This document shows, in pieces, positions 44,190 to 52,331 of a stretch of DNA of 64,000 nt. Within the stretch, counting starts at the first letter, position 1, and every line of letters starts with the position of its first letter. Source of the stretch: Flavobacteriales bacterium (GTDB taxonomy: Bacteria; Bacteroidota; Bacteroidia; CAIKAF01); assembly GCA_018401695.1 (NCBI GenBank), contig JAGYKD010000001.1, forward strand, positions 598,016 to 662,015. The letters run 5' to 3'. The position numbers and the translations under genes are program-made. The notes below the pieces were generated by a model, which made no database searches, had not been told where the DNA came from, and saw nothing but the letters and a program-made list of their open reading frames with translations.

Positions 44190-45698
44190 TCATTTAGCAA
44201 AAAAGCGACCATCTTCTTCAAAGCGGATTGGTCCGTTGGGAAAATCGGCATCGGTAAGGCGACGGATTTCTTTGTATGCGCGGTGCTCCGGATCGGGCTG
44301 GGGCCCACCTTCGCCGCGTTGAAGCGCAGAAACGATGCGCCCTTCTAAAAACTTCCCCTGTTTGTTTACGGCAATCATGGCCATGGGCGCATATCCTTTG
44401 GCACCTTGAAGGCTGAAACGGGCATAGGTGGCAAAATTGCCCAAGCTATAGGCAATAAAACGGCCTTTGTAGAGGTCCACGGCTCTTGGCAAATGGGGGC
44501 CATGGCCAAAAACCACATCTGCGCCGGCATCGATTACGGCACGAGCAAAACGGTAAGGGTTGCCTCGGTTTTCGCCCAAATAGGTCTCGGTTTGGTTGCT
44601 GATATTTTGGAAATCAAATCCTTCACCGCCGCCATGGAAGGAGACCACCACGACATCGGCTAGACTATCGAGGTGTTGTACAATGGCTTGTGCCTCTGCG
44701 GTATCGGTAATGGAACAGGTGCCTCGATTGGGCGAAAAAGCGCAGAAACCGTAGGTAACCGAATCGATTTCGATAAGTGCATAGGGGTTTTCCAGGAGGC
44801 CGGCATGGGCAATGCTTAAGCTGTCTAAAATGCGTCGGGTATTGGCTTTACCCTCCGACCCAAAATCGTTGGTGTGGTTGTTGGCCAGACTAAGGGCATC
44901 AAAGCCCGCCTCTTTAAAATAATTGCCGTAATGGTCCGGCATTTTAAAGGCATAGCAATATTGGGTATCGCGGCAGCTTTTTACCTTTCCTTTGCCTGAG
45001 AGAAGGACTCCTTCCAAATTTCCCATAGTAAAGTCTGCCGATTGCAGGATACTATCGACGGGTTCAAGCAGGGTTTTCCCATCCTGTGGGTGAAGGTAGC
45101 TTCGTTTGGGGAAATGGGTGCCCAGCATCATATCGCCCACGCCCAGAATCCAAAGGGTATCGGCTTCCGGCTTGGGTGCTGCCACTGCCGGAGTTGTTAT
45201 ATTGGATCCAAAAAGAATTCTACCGGCGAACAAAAACCGGTCTTTGTAGTAAGGCATGTTGAGGCTATCGATGCGGATTCCTCTGCTGCAGCTATGCATC
45301 ATCCGTATGCCATTGGGCCCGCAAGAGGCCACCATTCCTACATGGCCAATGCGTTCGCTCCGCTTGTCTCTTCCTTTAAAGAAGAGCAAATCACCGGTTT
45401 TTACCTCACTTAAAGGAATGGCCTCCACCTCTTGGCCCATGGCCGAAGAGGTACGTGGCAGCAAAACCTGGTGCCGTCTATAGATGTATTGTAAAAATCC
45501 ACTGCAATCGAAAATACCGCCATCGGGCCGAGGGGCACGGTATTTTTGACCGATAAATTCCATGCCGGAAGAGATGATGCTATCGGCTTTACTCCAAAGG
45601 CTGCGCGTAGGAGACACCGAAAGCTGGCCCAAGTGCATTTGCCCCCAAATGGAGAGGGGCAGAAAAAGGAGTATTAGATTGCTAAGAAACGCTCTCAT
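44190..45698 (-). CDS. NlpC/P60 peptidase fused to CapA-type phosphoesterase-like domain
   Basis: A 502-residue exported protein (signal MRAFLSNLILLFLPLSIWG). Residues about 35-165 are an NlpC/P60 endopeptidase with catalytic C65 (FDCSGF), H119 (IGHVGMV) and a third site near H135, expected to cut peptidoglycan stem peptides. Residues about 183-490 are a CapA-type metallophosphatase-fold domain with GVGDMMLG (about 186), MGNLEG (about 226), LANNHTNDFG (about 273), VVVSFHGGGEG and GHGPHLPRA (about 400). CapA proteins relate to poly-glutamate synthesis. The fusion is seen directly; its combined role is unknown. It is convergent with the ExbB operon. Confidence 0.88.
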   Translation of the reverse strand: MRAFLSNLILLFLPLSIWGQMHLGQLSVSPTRSLWSKADSIISSGMEFIGQKYRAPRPDGGIFDCSGFLQYIYRRHQVLLPRTSSAMGQEVEAIPLSEVKTGDLLFFKGRDKRSERIGHVGMVASCGPNGIRMMHSCSRGIRIDSLNMPYYKDRFLFAGRILFGSNITTPAVAAPKPEADTLWILGVGDMMLGTHFPKRSYLHPQDGKTLLEPVDSILQSADFTMGNLEGVLLSGKGKVKSCRDTQYCYAFKMPDHYGNYFKEAGFDALSLANNHTNDFGSEGKANTRRILDSLSIAHAGLLENPYALIEIDSVTYGFCAFSPNRGTCSITDTAEAQAIVQHLDSLADVVVVSFHGGGEGFDFQNISNQTETYLGENRGNPYRFARAVIDAGADVVFGHGPHLPRAVDLYKGRFIAYSLGNFATYARFSLQGAKGYAPMAMIAVNKQGKFLEGRIVSALQRGEGGPQPDPEHRAYKEIRRLTDADFPNGPIRFEEDGRFFAK

Positions 45699-45760
45699 GA
45701 GGGAACAAAAGTAGGCATTAAGTAGCTTTATTTCATTTCGTTTCCCGGACAGGCCAAGAC

Positions 45761-45788
45761 AAAAAAAGGAGGCTATACGGCCTCCTTT
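45761..45788 (-). terminator. Terminator of the T9SS-targeted protein gene
   Basis: The stem aaaggagg/cctccttt encloses an 8-nt loop with a seven-A run (45761-45767) that gives the T-run on the minus strand, about 22 nt past the stop of the gene at 45810. Confidence 0.8.
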
Positions 45789-45809
45789 GCATGTTTTGAA
45801 AAAGGTGGT

Positions 45810-46559
45810 TTATTGAACCTTATAAATCTTATGGACTTTGGTTCCCTCATTGGTATGTACCATAACCATGTAGACTCCATTGTTGTAGCCACTCAGGTCG
45901 AATTCGGCCACATTGTTATTGGCTTGAACCTGACCTACTATGCGTCCTGAAAGGTCATATACTTGAACGCTGCGGAGTAGAATTTCGCCAACAGTTACCA
46001 CCGTTGCTTTGGAGGCTACGGGATTGGGGTAAATACCAATTTCGGAAATGGTGGTATTGCCGGAATTGCTTACCGGGTTGGAGGGGGTTTCGTCCTCGGT
46101 CTCTGTGGATGTTCCTGAATTGTTGTTGCCGTTGTCGGATCCGGAACCGCCTTCGTCTATGCCGTTATTATGGGCTGCGAAGCGTTGGGTAAAGGTAACA
46201 TCGTCGTTGTTGTTGTTGCCTTCGGAGCGCACTCCGGTTATATTATCAATACCGACAATAACCCAGGGTTCGTCTACTATAACCTTTCCACTGGAAGGGA
46301 TTACGCCATCAAATTCGAGCACGATGGTGACTCCACCGGGAACGATTTGCTTGGCTACCAAGTTCCATTCGGAATGGGAGGGGAACTCAATGCGTACGTC
46401 GTCGGGGGTTTCGCATGGGATATGCACCCTCATTTGGTTTCCGGACACCTCTCCGCGCACCATTACCGATTGCTTTCCATTGCCCGGGCCGTTGTTAGCG
46501 TAGATTGTGTTGCCAGAAAGGAGGGCAAAAAACAGAAGGGAGTAAATTAAGGTTTTCAT
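45810..46559 (-). CDS. T9SS type A-sorted secreted protein
   Basis: A 249-residue exported protein. The start at the ATG ending at 46559 gives signal peptide MKTLIYSLLFFALLSGNTIYA; an ATG at 46598 is rejected. The mature half is a beta domain followed by an Asn/Asp/Ser-rich low-complexity linker (about 120-170). The C-terminal ~75 residues are a classic T9SS type A sorting domain (IGIYPNPVASKATV, VQVYDLSGRIVG, LSGYNNGVYMVMVHTNEG, KVHKIYKVQ), so export through the T9SS and surface anchoring are expected. Function of the N-terminal domain is unknown. Confidence 0.85.
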   Translation of the reverse strand: MKTLIYSLLFFALLSGNTIYANNGPGNGKQSVMVRGEVSGNQMRVHIPCETPDDVRIEFPSHSEWNLVAKQIVPGGVTIVLEFDGVIPSSGKVIVDEPWVIVGIDNITGVRSEGNNNNDDVTFTQRFAAHNNGIDEGGSGSDNGNNNSGTSTETEDETPSNPVSNSGNTTISEIGIYPNPVASKATVVTVGEILLRSVQVYDLSGRIVGQVQANNNVAEFDLSGYNNGVYMVMVHTNEGTKVHKIYKVQ

Positions 46560-46799
46560 AGGCGCACGGTTTGGACTGCTTAATATCAAATTTACCATTT
46601 CTTATTTAAAATTCAAAGTAGGGGTCAGATGCTTTCATGGGTTTATCGGGATTTTTTCAACTAATTTAAAGTAAAATACACTGTATTTCAATGATTTAAA
46701 ATATTTTTTATCGGCAACTTATGGGCAACAAGTGCCGAAAAAAACGCATCATTTGTGTCAAATTTCCGTTAAGTTCGTAGAGACAGAAACCACAAGGCC

Positions 46800-48224
46800 A
46801 TGCAAAAAAGCAAACCCATACGTATCCTACAAAGCTTTGATGCTCAAGAGTGGAGAGAGTTTGACAAGTTCATTCGGTCGCCCTTTTTCAACAAAAACGA
46901 ATCGCTCATAACGCTGTTTTCGTATCTAAAAAAAGAGCAGCAAAACCTGGAGGGCCCGGCCATAGACAGAGAAAAAGTTTGGCAAAAGACCTTTGGTAAA
47001 TCAGCCTTTGATGAAGCCAAGCTGCGCTATGCCTTTTCGGACTTAGCCAAACTGTTGGAACGCTTTATTGCTGTTCGAGAGCTGGACAAAAACAAACTTC
47101 GGCACAACCAGCTCTTATTGGAATACTACAGCAGCAAGGACATTGAAAAGTACTTCAATCAAATCTTTGACGATTCCCAAAAATTTCTCCAAAAAAATGA
47201 AACTCGTGACTCAGAGTTCTATTTTAGAAATTATCTGATTGAGGAACAACATTATTCCTACTCATCGGTAAAGCGCGACAAATCCCTTGATCAGGTTCTT
47301 CAAGATACTGCCGACCACTTAGATTTGTATTATTTGAGCAAAAAGCTACAGCTGCTTTGCGAAATGCTCACCCGCCAAAACTTCTTGAATTCCGAGTACA
47401 CCATGCGGCTCAGGGAGGAAATTATGGTCCATTTAAGAGACTCCGACTACAGCGAGCACCCGGCCATTGAAATATACCATTTGGTGCTGCTCACCCTGGT
47501 TGAGGAGCAAAACGAAAAGCACTTTAAAAAGCTAATTCAACGGCTCAATGAATATCCAAAATTCTTTGGTTCGGAAGAGTTGCGCGACTTGTATTTCTTA
47601 GCCCAAAACTATTGCACTAAAAAAATAAACCAAGGCCATCCTAAGTATTTGCGTGACTATTTTAATTTGTCCAAAATGCTGTTGGAAAAAGACTTGGTTT
47701 ACGAAAATGGGTTCATCCTACCTTCTTCGTTTAAAAATATTGTTACGGTGGGCTTGCGCCTTGAGGAGTACGATTGGGTCGAAAATTTCATTTATACCTA
47801 TAAAAACAAACTGGCGCCCAAGTACCGTGAAAACGCCTTTACTTACAACCTGGCCTGGCTGCATTTTTTTAAAGAAGAATACCGAAAAACCTTGCGTCTG
47901 CTCAGTCACGTGGAATATATGGACGTGTATTATATCCTCGATTCAAAAATTTTACTGCTCAAAACCTATTTTGAGCTGGAAGATGTAGATGCTTTTTTCT
48001 CGCTTTGCGACAGCTTTTACGTGTACCTGAGGCGCAACGAACTCATTTCGGCTTACCAAAAAACCATTTGTCTGAATTTTGTAAAGTACGTAAAACGACT
48101 TATGCGGGCGCGCTTGGGCGACAGCCGCGCCAGCCAGGGGCTATTGGCCGAAATCAGAGATGCTTCCCAAGTGGCATCCATTTCATGGTTGCTCAAAAAA
48201 GCAGAGCTCTTCGCCAAGGAATAA
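46800..48224 (+). CDS. Conserved helical protein of unknown function
   Basis: A 474-residue cytoplasmic, almost wholly alpha-helical protein without signal or membrane segments. Runs such as LIEEQHYSYSSVKRDKSLDQVLQDTADHLDLYYLSKKLQLLCEML and FYVYLRRNELISAYQKTICLNFVKYVKRLM suggest helical repeats. I have no family name; it resembles proteins annotated as hypothetical across Bacteroidota. A TAAGTTCG sequence close to the -7 consensus lies about 30 nt upstream of the ATG. Confidence 0.7.
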   Translation: MQKSKPIRILQSFDAQEWREFDKFIRSPFFNKNESLITLFSYLKKEQQNLEGPAIDREKVWQKTFGKSAFDEAKLRYAFSDLAKLLERFIAVRELDKNKLRHNQLLLEYYSSKDIEKYFNQIFDDSQKFLQKNETRDSEFYFRNYLIEEQHYSYSSVKRDKSLDQVLQDTADHLDLYYLSKKLQLLCEMLTRQNFLNSEYTMRLREEIMVHLRDSDYSEHPAIEIYHLVLLTLVEEQNEKHFKKLIQRLNEYPKFFGSEELRDLYFLAQNYCTKKINQGHPKYLRDYFNLSKMLLEKDLVYENGFILPSSFKNIVTVGLRLEEYDWVENFIYTYKNKLAPKYRENAFTYNLAWLHFFKEEYRKTLRLLSHVEYMDVYYILDSKILLLKTYFELEDVDAFFSLCDSFYVYLRRNELISAYQKTICLNFVKYVKRLMRARLGDSRASQGLLAEIRDASQVASISWLLKKAELFAKE

Positions 48225-48279
48225 GGGAGCATATTTTTTTGGGGGCTGAACCGGTCTGCCGGCCTAAGTCCTCGTAGCG

Positions 48280-48369
48280 ACGCATTGCCATGCGTCGCAA
48301 TAAACGCATTGCCATGCGTCGCAATAAACGCATGGCCATGCGTCGCAATAAACGCATTGCCATGCGTCG
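48280..48369. repeat. Four-unit 24-nt palindromic repeat array
   Basis: Units acgcattgccatgcgtcgca plus ataa start at 48280, 48304, 48328 and 48352, period 24 nt. Each contains the palindrome acgcat-tg/gg-ccatgcgt. It shares the ACGCAT...ATGCGT core with the 23-nt array at 40793-40925. Confidence 0.88.
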
Positions 48370-48460
48370 TCATGGTTAGCATTTATGGTTTAGTTAGATA
48401 TGGGCCCCCGGCACCCCTACGCTACGGTAGGGGTCTAGGGACAAGGGAGGACCCGCTGCA

Positions 48461-48537
48461 GGCTCCGGTGTAGTTGGGAGCAGGGCGAGGAAGCGACCAG
48501 AGGAAGCTACCGCAGGGCGCTCCCAACCACCGGAGCC
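48461..48537 (+). repeat. Dispersed hairpin element, copy 7 (about 48.5 kb)
   Basis: The arms ggctccggtgtagttgggag (48461-48480) and 48519-48537 pair with a 2-nt bulge. The core 48482-48518 has GAGGA, inner stem AGC/GCT around the 11-nt loop GACCAGAGGAA, then ACCGCAG. It keeps the flanks of copies 1 and 4 but the loop type of copy 6, which links the two loop subtypes. Confidence 0.8.
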
Positions 48538-48637
48538 AAGGCTGGCCGGAACAAGTGCCGGATAGCATAGAAAAGTTTCCAATGGGCAAGGCCCCAAGGC
48601 TAGAGACGCAATATTTTGCGTCTACAAGACTAAAAAG

Positions 48638-49003
48638 TGGAGCTGGCGGGAATCGAACCCGCGTCCAAACATGGCATCAACCAGCTTTCTACATGCTTAG
48701 TCACCGCTTAATTGTCGGGGCAGAAAACGGCTGGTAACGGCCTGATCTACCCTTAGTTCCTTAGCTTAAACCAAGTTCGGAACTTGCTTGGCAGCAGCCT
48801 GATTTGACTGATACTCCGGTCCTAAAGCAACAGGCAGGCTTTAGGTGGAGCAGCTCACTGCGTAATCAACTTTGATTAGGCAGCCAGAGCGTAGTCGTGG
48901 TTGTCGGCACTTAACGTGTCGAAGCTTTTGATTAACGAGGCAAGCAGCAATCCTCGACATGCTTACTGACCGATATCACATGCTGTCAAAACCAGTCAGC
49001 CCC
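48638..49003 (-). ncRNA. ssrA: tmRNA
   Basis: Transfer-messenger RNA for rescue of stalled ribosomes. The 5' end GGGGCTG (from 49003) pairs with CAGCTCC near the 3' end; CCA is encoded (TGG at 48638-48640 on the plus strand). The T-arm GGTTCGATTCC and the TTTTGACAGC stretch near the 5' end are present. The tag-encoding frame reads ADNHDYALAA with stop TAA (48876-48908), fitting the ALAA-ending tags. Confidence 0.95.
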
Positions 49004-49022
49004 AAAAAAAAGAACAATAGCG

Positions 49023-49030
49023 CAAAATTA
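49023..49030 (-). promoter_or_regulatory. Putative -7 box of ssrA
   Basis: It reads TAATTTTG on the minus strand (TAnnTTTG match), 20 nt upstream of the mature tmRNA 5' end, so a short leader would be removed by RNase P. Confidence 0.5.
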
Positions 49031-49141
49031 GCAGGATGCGGCGATTATTTGTTGTTTTATACGTTTTTTTTGGGCGGCTGTTTCAAATAACGGATATTCG
49101 CTATGGCAACCAAATGCCATGGTCGGCTGTTTTATACAAAC

Positions 49142-50263
49142 ATGAACATCTTGCTTTCCGATTTAGTTCCTCTACATGCTTGGTCTCCGAAAGGAAATCC
49201 TTCCCTGCTTATTTCCGGGCCATGTTCTGCGGAAAGCCGGAAGCAAGTATTACAATCGGCGTATCACCTGAGCCAAATAAAAGAGCTCGATTACCTTCGA
49301 GCGGGAGTTTGGAAACCCAGAACGCGGCCGAACAGCTTTGAGGGTCACGGGCAACCTGCGCTGGAGTGGTTGCAAGAAGCCATGGAGGAAACCGGACTTA
49401 AAACGGCTATTGAAGTGGCCAATGGAGAACACGTGGAGTCGGCTTTAAAAGCGGGTATTTCTTTGCTTTGGGTGGGAGCAAGAACTACGGTAAACCCATT
49501 TTCGGTGCAAGAAATTTCAGATGCGCTCACCGGGGTAGACATACCTGTTTTGGTCAAAAACCCCATTAGTCCCGATTTGAATTTATGGTTGGGAGCCTTA
49601 GAACGTATTCATTCCGCAGGAATTCGAAAATTAGGGGCTGTGCACCGGGGATTTACCAGCTACGATGCACATCCCTATCGCAATGCGCCAAGGTGGGAAA
49701 TTGCCCTACAGCTCAAAGGCATGATTCCTCATTTGCCCGTTATTTGTGATCCTTCGCACATTGCGGGCAAACGGCATTTACTTAAAGATGTGGCCCAACG
49801 CGCCTTAGATTTGGCATTTGATGGCCTTATGATTGAAAGTCACCCGAATCCTGAAGTGGCATGGAGCGATGCCGAACAGCAAATCCGACAAGAAGATTTA
49901 GGGGAGTTTTTAGGCGCATTAAATCACCGAGAAAACCGAAGCGAGGAGCAGGTTTTTTTGGATCGGTTGCATCAATTGCGTCTTTTAATGGATAGTTTGG
50001 ATGAGGATATGCTAAACTTATTGGAGCGTAGGCTAAGGGTCACCGAGGAGATTGGACGTTACAAGCAAGAGCACAATGTTACCATATTTCAGTTGGAACG
50101 GTGGAATGAAATTTTAAGCAGCCGGACTCGACGTGCCAAGGAGCTCGGCTTAGACCCTACTTTTATACATAAATTTTGGATGGCCTTGCATCAAGAAGGC
50201 ATTCAAGTGCAGGCGCGTGTCATGGAACGTGGCGAGGAAGAAACGGCCAAGGTTTCAGGTTAG
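49142..50263 (+). CDS. Bifunctional DAHP synthase / chorismate mutase
   Basis: A 373-residue shikimate-pathway enzyme. The N-terminal ~265 residues are a KDO8P-synthase-like DAHP synthase (LLISGPCSAES at about 23-33; AGVWKPRTRPNSFEG; LWVGARTTVNPF; VICDPSHIAGKRH; DGLMIESHPNPE), joining PEP and erythrose-4-phosphate. The C-terminal ~95 residues are an AroQ-type helical chorismate mutase (LMDSLDEDMLNLLERRLRVTEEIGRYK). The start ATG at 49142 (MNILLSD) follows the family; an upstream in-frame ATG at 49103 is unlikely. Its 3' end overlaps the convergent HIT gene by 9 nt. Confidence 0.93.
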   Translation: MNILLSDLVPLHAWSPKGNPSLLISGPCSAESRKQVLQSAYHLSQIKELDYLRAGVWKPRTRPNSFEGHGQPALEWLQEAMEETGLKTAIEVANGEHVESALKAGISLLWVGARTTVNPFSVQEISDALTGVDIPVLVKNPISPDLNLWLGALERIHSAGIRKLGAVHRGFTSYDAHPYRNAPRWEIALQLKGMIPHLPVICDPSHIAGKRHLLKDVAQRALDLAFDGLMIESHPNPEVAWSDAEQQIRQEDLGEFLGALNHRENRSEEQVFLDRLHQLRLLMDSLDEDMLNLLERRLRVTEEIGRYKQEHNVTIFQLERWNEILSSRTRRAKELGLDPTFIHKFWMALHQEGIQVQARVMERGEEETAKVSG

Positions 50264-50650
50264 GCCGGCTGCCAATCGTTGGGCGATTTCACTAAGGGCA
50301 CTAGGCTCGGGCGCCAGTCGTTCCTTTTCAAAGCTCATTTCTTCCATGGTATTGCAGGGAATCAAGTGCACATGAGCATGGGCTACTTCAAAACCGGCAA
50401 TGACCCAACCTATGCGTTCTTTACCGGTCAGCTGCTGTAAGACCTTTGACACTTTCAAAGCGATTTGGTGAATCTCTAAAGCAATTTCCAGGGGCAATTG
50501 GTGGTAATGATCCACCTCCATACTTGGCACCACCAGACAGTGTCCTTGCGTTAAAGGCCTAATGTCCATAAAAACGAGTACGTTTTGGGACCGGTAAACC
50601 TCGTGGCAGGGAATTTCTTTGGCGAATATTTTGGAAAAGACAGAGGCCAT
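50255..50650 (-). CDS. HIT-family nucleotide-binding protein
   Basis: A 131-residue cytoplasmic protein with the histidine triad AHAHVHLIP (about 89-97) and N-terminal FAKEIPCHEVYRSQNVLVFMDIRPLTQGHCLVVP typical of HIT hydrolases acting on nucleoside phosphoramidates or dinucleotides. The substrate is unknown. The start codon overlaps the greA stop by one base, so it is translationally coupled to greA; its 3' end overlaps the DAHP synthase gene. Confidence 0.93.
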   Translation of the reverse strand: MASVFSKIFAKEIPCHEVYRSQNVLVFMDIRPLTQGHCLVVPSMEVDHYHQLPLEIALEIHQIALKVSKVLQQLTGKERIGWVIAGFEVAHAHVHLIPCNTMEEMSFEKERLAPEPSALSEIAQRLAAGLT

Positions 50651-51123
50651 TAGGCATTGATGGATAAAACCTCAAAAGAAATCAAGCCCCCCGGGGTTTG
50701 AATTTCGGCTACATCGCCTGGTTTTTTACCCAACAAGCCTTTCCCAATGGGGCTTTCAACGGAAATTCGGGCGGCCTTTAAATCGGCTTCTTTTTCAGAA
50801 ACAATTTGGTAGGTCATTTCCATATTGTTCTTTAGGTTTTTGATTTTGACTCGACTAAGCAGGTACACTTTAGAGTTATCTAACTGGTCTTCACTAAGCA
50901 CACGGGCATTACGCACGGTTTCTTGCAGTTTAGATATTTTAAGTTCCAAGAGGCCTTGTGCATCTTTGGCAGCATCGTATTCTGCATTTTCGGACAAGTC
51001 TCCTTTATCTCTGGCCTCGGCGATTTGAGCGGAAATACTGGGTCGTTCTACGGAAATGAGGTGATCTAATTCTGCTCGTAATTTATCGTAGCCCTCTTGG
51101 GTCAAATAGGTCACTTTAGCCAT
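50650..51123 (-). CDS. greA: Transcription elongation factor GreA
   Basis: A 157-residue factor that rescues backtracked RNA polymerase. The N-terminal coiled coil (YDKLRAELDHLISVERPSISAQIAEARDKGDLSENAEYDAAKD) contains the acidic tip DLSENAEYDAAK. The C-terminal FKBP-like domain follows (VESPIGKGLLGKKPGDVAEIQTPGG). The start ATG ending at 51123 (MAKVTYL) is preferred over 51141. Operon with the HIT gene; it is placed just after a terminator of the upstream operon. Confidence 0.95.
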   Translation of the reverse strand: MAKVTYLTQEGYDKLRAELDHLISVERPSISAQIAEARDKGDLSENAEYDAAKDAQGLLELKISKLQETVRNARVLSEDQLDNSKVYLLSRVKIKNLKNNMEMTYQIVSEKEADLKAARISVESPIGKGLLGKKPGDVAEIQTPGGLISFEVLSINA

Positions 51124-51139
51124 ATACTGTTGTATTAAC

Positions 51140-51176
51140 AAAAAAGAAACAGAAAGCCCAAGAGCCTTCTGTTTCT
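51140..51176 (-). terminator. Terminator between the PorV-like gene and greA
   Basis: The 10-bp stem agaaacagaa (51145-51154) and ttctgtttct (51167-51176) encloses a 12-nt loop, with A-run 51140-51145 giving a T-run on the minus strand. It ends the operon finishing with the PorV-like gene (stop at 51201). Confidence 0.8.
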
Positions 51177-51200
51177 CAAATTTAAAAAACTATTTCTGAA

Positions 51201-52310
51201 TTAGAGCAGCAAGTGTGCCCCAAAGGTGTGTACACCATTAAAATTAAAGGTAGCTCTATAGCTGTAGTCAATACCGACTTTGGTACGTCCACCCTTTTTA
51301 AGGGGTGCCCGAAAAGTAAAACCTGCAGAGGGGCCGGTAAAGGCATTGAGCAAATCGGCTTCTACTCCTTCACGGTCTCCAAATATTCCGGTTTCGAACA
51401 AATAGCCCCCGCGAATCATTAAGAAGTCTTTGAAGCCGTATTCCAGCCCCAATTGAAACTGATCTTTAGTAAAGCTATTGGTGGTAAAGTTAAATGCACC
51501 AGTAATCTTATGAGCTTCAGAAAAGCGCTGTACATAGGCAATTCCAATGTTCATTAGCGCCGGCATTTCATACTCTGCAGAACGTTGTTGCTGAGAAACA
51601 GGAGCACCAAATACCGGAGAAATATTCTTAACGGTTAAACCATCTCCGGTAGCCATCATTCTTGGTCCGATATTTCTAAGGGTAATCCCAAAATGCAGGT
51701 TGTCAGAATCAATTCCTTCGTATTCTTTAGGTTTGCCTATGGTTGTTTTATAGATAATGCCGGCATCGACAGCAAATCCACTGGCAGAAACGTTAGAAAT
51801 TGCCTGGTTCACCAACCGAACCGTAACGCCACCATGGATACGATCTGAGAAAGAGCGCGCATAAGAGAGCCCCAGGTTTAGGTTATTAACTGTGTAGGTT
51901 GAACCGGTACCTTCGGGCTGCTCTACCGTGGTTTCTTGGATATCACCGGAACCAAGGCTCATAACGCTCAAGCCAAGAACACCACGACTTTTACCTAAAT
52001 TTTGGGAAAAGCCAAAGGCATTGATTCCGATATCCGTGCCTGCAAGCCATCGGGTATGTGTAAACAACAGCTCGGTACGTTCTGTAAAGGCCATACCGGC
52101 AATGTTTAGGAATTGCGATTCCAAACCGCGCCCGATAGCGGTATTTGCACCTGCCCACCCGGAGCTTTGAGCCCAGGGGTTAATAAGCAAATCAGTGCTA
52201 CCTGAAGAACCGGCACGGTCTTCGTTTCCCGCCACAACCGGTTGCAGTAAAGCTCCGGCGAGCATTCCGGCCAAAAGGCCTTTGCGGGTAATGTATGTTA
52301 AATGCTTCAT
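51201..52310 (-). CDS. PorV/PorQ-family outer-membrane protein
   Basis: A 369-residue barrel with signal peptide MKHLTYITRKGLLAGMLAGALLQPVVA and C-terminal HTFGAHLLL. The strand pattern (GWAGANTAIGRGLESQFLNIAGMAFTERTELLFTHTRWLAGTDI) fits the PorV/PorQ family that shuttles T9SS cargo. It lies 21 bp downstream of the giant exported protein and shares an operon with it and the TonB receptor. Function as a T9SS accessory is inferred from family and context, not shown. Confidence 0.78.
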   Translation of the reverse strand: MKHLTYITRKGLLAGMLAGALLQPVVAGNEDRAGSSGSTDLLINPWAQSSGWAGANTAIGRGLESQFLNIAGMAFTERTELLFTHTRWLAGTDIGINAFGFSQNLGKSRGVLGLSVMSLGSGDIQETTVEQPEGTGSTYTVNNLNLGLSYARSFSDRIHGGVTVRLVNQAISNVSASGFAVDAGIIYKTTIGKPKEYEGIDSDNLHFGITLRNIGPRMMATGDGLTVKNISPVFGAPVSQQQRSAEYEMPALMNIGIAYVQRFSEAHKITGAFNFTTNSFTKDQFQLGLEYGFKDFLMIRGGYLFETGIFGDREGVEADLLNAFTGPSAGFTFRAPLKKGGRTKVGIDYSYRATFNFNGVHTFGAHLLL

Positions 52311-52331
52311 AACTTCTTTCTTTTCCGGTGC

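Larger units (their letters stand above)
48225..48637. other. Intergenic region with repeat array and hairpin copy 7
   Basis: 413 bp between the conserved helical protein gene and ssrA. It holds the 24-nt palindrome array (48280-48369), the hairpin element (48461-48537) and a perfect hairpin agacgcaa/ttgcgtct (48603-48622) that may end the tmRNA precursor, though no T-run follows. No gene accepted. Confidence 0.6.

Noticed and set aside
48603-48622. Strong terminator for ssrA
   Set aside because: The hairpin agacgcaa/ttgcgtct is perfect but no T-run follows on the minus strand, so it is mentioned only within the intergenic entry.
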